Shown piece after piece: positions 57,373 through 64,000 of a stretch of DNA of 64,000 bases (positions are counted from its first letter, which is position 1; every line of letters begins with the position of its first letter). The translations under genes and the position numbers were made by a program. Under the pieces are notes generated by a model, which saw only the letters and a program-made list of their open reading frames with translations, ran no database searches and was not told where the DNA came from. Location: contig NC_081185.1 of assembly GCF_029867415.1 (NCBI RefSeq), positions 40,308,766-40,372,765 on the forward strand. The letters run 5' to 3'. Source of the stretch: Vicia villosa (Eukaryota > Streptophyta > Magnoliopsida > Fabales > Fabaceae).

Positions 57373-60300
57373 TGTAACGGTGAAATACGTGAGACTAAAT
57401 GTTGCTACCGCGAAAAATAAACCAGAGTCGCCACTAATATATTTATCCCATAGAGGGAAAGGAATATCAGAAAACCTACCAAAGAATAAGAACAGGGTCT
57501 TACGACCAGAGATCAGGGTACAGGAGTCGGTTACGCAAGGGGAAGGTACAAGCACCCCTCACGTCCGTCGTACTCGACGGTATCCACCTATGTTTGTTTC
57601 TTTATAAAGGGTGTATCTATAACTACTTACTTGCTACTAAAGGGGGAATGAAATGCATGATTAACTTAGAGTTTTTTAATAATTATCGTGCTCACTAGAG
57701 TTGCCTCTATGCCTACGTATCCTCTTATGGAGAATCAGAGCACCGTAGTTCTGCTCAAGATTTTCTATGTTTTTTATTATTTGTTGTGTGTTTTTAGTTG
57801 GGCGGAGTTAACGTCCGTGTTCTTGCATAAGGAGACGATCTACAATGCGATCGAGTGGAAATAACAATGCCCTTAAGAAGGCTCTGAAGGCAAGGGAGAA
57901 GAGAGAGAAATTTGTCAAGTGTTTCAAGTGACTCCCGTAAACAAGAGAGGTTCGAGCGACTCTTGGTTGGTGTTTTTTATGGTTAGGAACATTCACTCAA
58001 GTGGTCCTATTAAACAAGGGGTACGAGAGCTTCCATTCCCTTTTTATTGTTTTGAACCTTTATTAAGTGTTTTAGGTGTTTTACTGATTTTTGTATTTGT
58101 TATGCAATAGGGGAATTAATCAAGTATTCATTAGGTGTTTTAAAGTTGTAAAAGAAAAAGAAATGATAAGGGGGACTAACCTAATAATTCTAACCTAATG
58201 ATTGTTGTATTATGTACAATGGAAGGATAATCTAAGTCCTAACCAAGATCCAAAACATTGCATAAATGCAACTTTATTTATGAGCAAAAACTATACAAGC
58301 ATTATTTAGAAGCACACATGAATCGGGTCAAAAAACTCAATTAAAAACCTAATCAAAAATTGGAATTAAGGCTTGGGAATTCACATATACTACCCTACAC
58401 ATGTCTACTAAATCCATACAAAAAATCGAGACTAAATTCATTTCCTAAGTCATTCAAACAAAATTATTTACAAAAGGTACCAAAACAAAAATTATTTATG
58501 TATACATTGAGGAAAATGATTTATTAAAAATACTAAAAAAATTTTAAAAAATTCCACAAAAATAATGACAATTATCTACACATCCTAAAGTATCTAAAAA
58601 CATTTTTTATGTATTTTTTATTTGAATTAAAACTGGTTTATGAGTAAAAAATTAAAGGAGAAACAAAATTAAAATAAAACTAAAATTCTAGTAAACAAGG
58701 GGTGTGTCAGTAATTTAGAAATGAACTGATTATAAGTATGGCGCGCTTGGGCCTGGAACATAGGGGGTGTGAGTATCATAAAACGCTGGGCCCAATCAAG
58801 AAAGGTTCACGCGCGTGGCCCAACTCAACAAACAATCTAAATCCAACTTTTATTTCATCTCATTTTTTTTCTGTTTATTATTATTACAGCATGTGACATT
58901 ATTTCTTGGCCATGGTAACGTGAACTTGCATAATACTCCCTCTGTCTCATAATAAATGTCTTATTTGAGCAATGCGCGGTTTTTAAGAAAATGATTGCAT
59001 GTGTTGGTTTTAGTAAAAAAGTTAATGTCATTTACTAGAATACCCCTATTAATAGTAGTTGAATAACGTGAAAGTTAATAAATAGGGGTATAATAGTGGA
59101 AAAATAATAATGATTGATGCATTGGAATTGTAAATGGACAATTATTTTGAGACAAGGAAAAAATGCAAATGAGACACTTATTATGAGACGGAGGGAGTAA
59201 CATGGTATCAATAGATCAACTAAACTTAAGTAAAATAGGACAAATAAAGTGCCAGGACCGATCACCAAGCTAAACATCACGTTTCAATTATTTGAATAAA
59301 GCCAAAAGTCAATAACATATGGGAACATCAACCAACCACGGCGTGCCACGCAAGCTCATCATGCAAAACGTAAAATATAAAACCACACGCCGGAGCTCCG
59401 CCTCTGGTCGTCTTCCTCAGCCGCATCCTCGCCGAAGAGACATTAATCCGCCCAGAAATAGAAAAAATCTCACACCTTTCCACTCGATTTCTTGCCATGA
59501 CTTCAAATTTGCTATTATTTTTCTCTAACTCTTCCTCTAGCATGCTAACCGAAATGATTTTTCAAAACCTAACTTGAATGTTCTTCACCAAAACGAAACC
59601 TAAGTGTGTCAAAACACTCACAGACAAACACAGCGCCTAAATATATGATTTAATCATCTAAGCTACAAACATTTTGCAAGAAACGAATCAAGATGCAAAA
59701 ATGACCATGAGCTTCATACAAATGCATATGAATTGTTGAATATGTGGAGCTACATGTGAGGGAATTGGAGAAACTTGCTTGAAACGTTCTTGAATCAAAG
59801 CAAAAGAGAAATCTACAAAGTTGATATCCACTCCTTATTCTTGGATGATGATGATGAATATGCTTTCAGAATAGGACGCGAAAACACTGAGAAATAAACT
59901 CAGGTATGAAAAGTCGTATGCTTCTTCCAAGATCCATAGCCATGGTAAAAATGAAGCTTGATGGAGAAGATAGTGATAGTGATTGCAACTTGGACGTGAA
60001 GATGATTGATGGAGGTTGCTGGTTCGGTTATGGAGGAGATTGATGAAGGTTGTGGTTGAAATGGTTATGGAGATGATGATGTTGTGATGGAAGAAGCTTG
60101 CGGTGAGGTAGTTATGGTTGTTACATTTTGGAAAGAGTTTGTTACAGTTGGTTGAAGATTGATTGAAGGAAGATGAGAGAAGAAGAGAATGGAGAGAGGA
60201 GAGAATGGGGTAATTTGAAAATTGGAAAAATGAATGTATCGTGTGTGTGATGTGAAGGAGCTTGGTCTTATATAAGTTTGTGCACATGAGTGTATGGTGA

Positions 60301-60600
60301 GGGTGCAAAGTAGTGAATCTTTCCTCACAAACTTAGTGAGCAAGTGTGGACATTTAGTAAGCTTTTTATGGACTTTCCACGTGACAATCTCATGCATGGC
60401 TGGTTGTGGAAATATGTTGATGGTGCTGCACCTCAAAATTTTCCCTCTTTATATGAGCTATAAGTTATGGACGGCGTTTATTTTGTCAATTAAAAACTGG
60501 AGAAAAATAATCAAGAGTTCTCGTGGTCTCAAGGAAATATGGTGCGAAATTTGTTTTATACAATAGAAATATAAAAATTTGCAAGTCCCGTTTGGAAGGC
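57373..60600 (-). repeat. Ogre-type LTR 3 (minus strand)
   Basis: Shares long strings with the Ogre LTR at 5454, including GGGAAAGGAATATCAGAAAA, the GGAGTCGGTTACGC area and the AATCAGAGC...CCGTAGTTC hairpin region (57739-57755). The left end is taken as TGTAACGG at 57373; the right end is not resolved. A TATA-like CTTATATAAG lies at 60267-60276. It contains a MITE at 58936-59197. ORFs inside lack motifs. Confidence 0.65.
58936..59197. mobile_element. Stowaway-like MITE (Tc1/mariner type)
   Basis: 262 bp between TA dinucleotides (58934-58935 and 59198-59199). Terminal inverted repeats CTCCCTCTGTCTCATAATAA and the complement of TTATTATGAGACGGAGGGAG match with few differences. Non-coding and AT-rich inside. 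The CTCCCTC(C/T)GT termini and TA duplication are typical Stowaway features. Confidence 0.92.
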
Positions 60601-61301
60601 GCTATGTGTTTGATTCCCGCATTGCTGGGATTTTTTTGCCATTCTCTACATCTTTCATGTTTGGGCCAAAAATTAATTCATAAAGGAAAGGGACGAAAAT
60701 ATTTGTTTTTGATATTTCAGGTTTATTGCACTACAGATTCCTGGACGCTCAAAATTTCATATCTCATGATCCGCTTGTCGGATTTGTTCGAAATTTTAAC
60801 TGCAACTCCTTTCCATTGTCCCCGAAATTTCATATGCACCGAAAGTTCCCAGCATTTTGAAGATTGTCGTGTTTTTTTAGTGAAAAGTGCGTTTTTGGGT
60901 ACGTCACGGCAAGTTTGAAAATTCATAACTTCTTTGTTTAATATTGTATGTAGTCCATTCCGGCGGCATTCTCTCTTAAATTTTGTTAGCTTCGATTCGT
61001 CCTCACTTACTCAGTTTCAGATTTCGAATGGAAAGTTGAGTTTCATCGCGTTCTTTGAGCGTTACTCACAAAATTCTGCACGTTTACATCAGATGAACTA
61101 ATAAAAATTCTCGCTGCTCAAACGCGCATAAATTTTTCACCGTTTATCGTATGACGACGATTCTCGCGGCCAGAGTTACAAATTTAGTCATCTTCGAGTT
61201 GGCATTGGTCCCGTTCCTGGTTTTTCCGCCGATTCGCGTTTTCCGAAAAAAGCTCTAAAATAATAAAGTTAGGGACGTTTTTGACATTTCACCACTCAAA
61301 C

Positions 61302-61309
61302 TATATAAA
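61302..61309 (+). promoter_or_regulatory. TATA box of LTR 4
   Basis: TATATAAA, followed some 30-70 bases later by CA-rich leader with CATAAACATACTC, suggests the transcription start of this LTR. Confidence 0.55.
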
Positions 61310-62108
61310 CCAGTTTCCCTCTTTTTATCTCATAACGTCAATTCTCCCAAAAAATTCTCATAAACATACTCTCAATTCTTCCAAAATCAAAATTACAAAT
61401 ATCATAAAACTTTCATCAACCTTCATGGATATTCATTGATCTTCATCAAATTCAAGAACAACATGAATTAAAGAATCAAGATCTTAATCCAAATTTTTAC
61501 TTCCTCTCTAACCTCTCGTGCGTCTCTCCTCCTCTCTCCCTCCAGATTCGCAACTACGACTTTGTTTCGTGTTCGTGTTTGCATTTGTGTTCGTGTTCGC
61601 GCTTTAGATTGAATTTTCATTCGATAAGTCTTCGGATCTTTAATTGTGGGCTTAATTGTTGATCATCATCTGAATTTGAATATGAATCCATTGTTTGTTG
61701 TTGATAATTGATTGATGATGATGTTTGATTGCTAATAGTTTTAAATCGTGATAATTGATGAATATGCTTGTTGATTTTGATTAATTGATGTTGATGATGA
61801 TTAAGCATTGATTCAAGATGTAGGTCTTTGATTTTGTGGTTGGTAACATGAACTCTATTGTTAGTTTTTGTGTTGTTGCAAGTTGTGTGCTATAGGTGTT
61901 TGTGGTAATGCTCACATGATATTTTAGTGCATGATACTCGAATTGGTGATGTGGAATTTAGAGTATGTAGCTAGTTTGTGCCTTCTCTATGCTCATATTG
62001 TAGTGCTAATTGCTTGAAAATTCGTACATGCCAAAGCCTTTGGATTAATGCATGAGTATGATGTTTTTTAATGCTTTAATTTACTGAACTGTTGAGTTTG
62101 TGTTCAGT

Positions 62109-62364
62109 GTAACCGGTTACGCTCCTGGCCGTAACTGGTTATGAACCTGTGTTTTGCCTTGTTATGCTGCTTCTGTGTGCAGTGTAACCGGTTACGCTTC
62201 TGGCCGTAACCGGTTACGTACTCTGTTTTTGTCTTATTTTTGGTTTCTGTGTGCAACGTAACTAGTTACGCTCTAGGCCGTAACCGGTTACAAATACATG
62301 TTTTCCCTGATTTTCGCTACTAACTTCAGCGTAACCGGTTACGGTCCCAGCCGTAACCGGTTAC
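62109..62364 (+). repeat. Four palindrome pairs in LTR 4
   Basis: GTAACCGGTTAC (or variants) at 62109, 62131, 62184, 62206, 62258, 62280, 62331 and 62353: four pairs, members separated by about 10 bases, pairs repeating every 73-75 bases. The variant at 62258, GTAACTAGTTAC, is still a perfect palindrome. The copy at 62131 is imperfect. Confidence 0.93.
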
Positions 62365-64000
62365 GTCGTTGACAGAACTTTGTTTTCTTGTTTTTCAACT
62401 TAGAAAATTTGTATCTTTTGACTCGTAACTCCGATTTGCACGTTCTTTATATAGTTGGAAAGCTTGTGAAATGTACTTTCTTGTGGATTGGTTTATCTTG
62501 ATGAATTATATATCCTTCTTGATTGTATTTTGGCTCGCTTCCGGTGTGGTTTTTGCACGTTTACTCGCATGTGTTTGTTGTTTGTTCTGTCGCGTGATTC
62601 GACATGTTTTCAGATGTTTTCTTATGCATACCATTACTGTCCTGGTTCTGATTTAATTGTTTCGTGTTATCCATTTTTGGTTTAGTTTGTAGTAAATAAC
62701 GCAATTCCGATTGCGATATGTTGTTATCTCTAACTTGTGTGCTAGTATGCAAGGCATTTCGAAAGAGGATCACCGATCGATGCTTATCTCACTTGTGATC
62801 CGCTTTATTTTTGGGACATAATCTCTTTCCCTCGTGTCATGTCCTCATCTTGAAGACACGTATTTCACTTTATAACTGTTTGTCTGGATTGCTCGTTTCT
62901 CTTGCAGGTGTATTGTGATTATGCTTGATGCGTACGTTGATGCGTGATTTATTTTCACGACGTCAACCCTTGTTTGCTTATGTGGCTAATCGGTGTGCTG
63001 ACTATTAGTTGTTGCCTTTGCTAGCTCGCTTGCGATATCTCTGGTTTTCTTTCTTATTTTGCTGTAGTTTAGGGATCATAATCCGTCTAGTATTGATCTC
63101 ATTTCATTTTATCTTCTTCCAGCATTTTATCGCTTTCCTCATCCTTTAAAATGAGAAGTATGACTTAGGCATGCATTGCATCTGGCCAAGCCCTCAAAAG
63201 AGGCTCTGTTTTTGTTGGTGTGTTTACGTTTGTGCTTGAAGGAAGTCCTAACAAAGGCCATTGTAATTCCTCGAGAAGGCAAGCGGAAAGGGTTAGCAAT
63301 GAACCCTCACAACTTTTAGTCCCAGGTCGTTCTTATGCTCACTTTTTAAATGTTTTAAGCTCTGAACATGTGCCAAAGATCATCGAGTCAAAAGACCTGT
63401 ACAAGGAAAGCGAGAAGGGTTTGGAAGCCAAACCCCTCACTTTCTATAGCTCGCGCCGCTCGACGTTAATGCTCGGTGTATGCACGCACTATTTCCCCCA
63501 AGATCTTTTCTTGCCCCGATGACATGATACCGCAGCAAGGGACCTCTTTTCCTATAGTGTGACGGCTTGGTTGATGAGAGGGACTTGCTCCTATTGTCTA
63601 TGGCCTGATCTCCTTGTTGAGCTTAGTCTAATGCTTGGTTGACTCGGGTGATACGCTCCCGTTGGCTATGGCGGGACCGCTTTTCTACTACTTAGCCTGC
63701 GCCATTAGGTGTTTGCTTTACGAGCGAGACTCGTTTGTGTGATACTTTTGTTTGCATACGCTTTTCCCCATAGGTTGCTAGTTTAGTTTAGTCTTGTACC
63801 CTTTGTGTGATAACATAGGTAGCAAGCTTTCCCCCTTTAGCTTAGGTTGCCCTCATGCATCTTTTAAAACACAAACCAAACTCTTTGATTTTCTTTTCTT
63901 AAGAGCTTGTTATTTTTGCTCCATTCCCAAGCGTAAGACTCCAAAGGTCGAGCAGCGGAGTGAGAATGTAACTCTCTCACCTAAAAAACACAAAACAAAC

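Larger units (their letters stand above)
60601..64000 (+). repeat. Ogre-type LTR 4 (plus strand), incomplete at right edge
   Basis: Near the right edge, CGAGCAGCGGAGTG (63949-63962) is the exact reverse complement of 5870-5883 in the Ogre LTR, and neighbouring sequence agrees, so this LTR is in plus orientation. TATATAAA lies at 61302-61309. It holds eight GTAACCGGTTAC-type palindromes (62109-62364). The left boundary against LTR 3 is only approximate. No convincing gene is present. Confidence 0.6.

Noticed and set aside
60523..60918. 131-codon plus-strand ORF, candidate host gene
   Set aside because: Lies in probable LTR U3 sequence, lacks recognisable motifs and has no supporting exon structure.
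1..64000. A novel protein-coding gene cluster
   Set aside because: All longer ORFs resolve to retrotransposon gag/pol, their shadows or repeats; no co-directional set of unknown genes is present.

Overview
The window is almost certainly repeat-rich DNA from a large plant nuclear genome, most likely a legume of the pea/vetch tribe (Fabeae). This is inferred from Ogre/Tat-type Ty3-gypsy elements with LTRs of 4-6 kb, Tekay chromoviruses, a SIRE-like Ty1-copia element, a Cassandra TRIM and a Stowaway-like MITE. I found no convincing host gene. Nearly all of the 64 kb is nested transposable elements, mostly decayed. The species is not determined by the sequence alone.

Layout. 1-1997: AT-rich DNA with a reverse-strand Tekay-like LTR fragment and an (AT)n microsatellite. 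1998-23390: a Tekay chromovirus (T1) in the unusual order zinc-knuckle remnant-PR-RT-RH-INT-chromodomain-LTR-PBS-gag. It is interrupted by a 13.9-kb, very young, gag-only Ogre derivative (5454-19321, minus strand) and, inside its gag, by a Cassandra-derived composite (21631-22648). 23391-24842: an Ogre-type LTR fragment, then a 100-N gap. 24948-31095: LTR A, a 6.15-kb LTR with a Pol II TATA box, two tRNA-like Pol III units and arrays of small hairpins. 31096-36763: the 3' end of a second Tekay (T2), split by a 3.08-kb solo LTR with perfect target-site duplications. 36764-39510: a minus-strand SIRE-like copia remnant in which T2 lies. 39511-47670: two partial copies (B1, B2) of the LTR A family fused by recombination. 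47671-48023: SIRE LTR remnant. 48283-57295: an old, complete but inactive Tat/Retand-like element with dual RNase H and a decayed antisense gene having its own promoter-like region. 57373-about 60600: a minus-strand Ogre-type LTR carrying a MITE. About 60600-64000: a plus-strand Ogre-type LTR running off the window.

Relationships. The insertions can be partly ordered. The Ogre derivative (nearly identical LTRs) and Cassandra (apparently identical LTRs) are young insertions into older T1. The solo LTR is younger than T2, which is younger than SIRE. The Retand-like element (LTRs roughly 7% different by eye) went into the leader of the Ogre-type element whose LTR follows it.

The signals I find most worth pursuing are not protein-coding. 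They are (i) paired perfect palindromes with a period of about 72-75 bp, different in sequence but alike in architecture, in several LTR families; (ii) hairpins with fixed loops and compensated stems in giant LTRs and in an Ogre 3' UTR array; (iii) complete tRNA-like Pol III units (A box, B box, T-run) conserved in three LTR copies, plus a Cassandra composite joining 5S-like and tRNA-like promoters under one target-site duplication.
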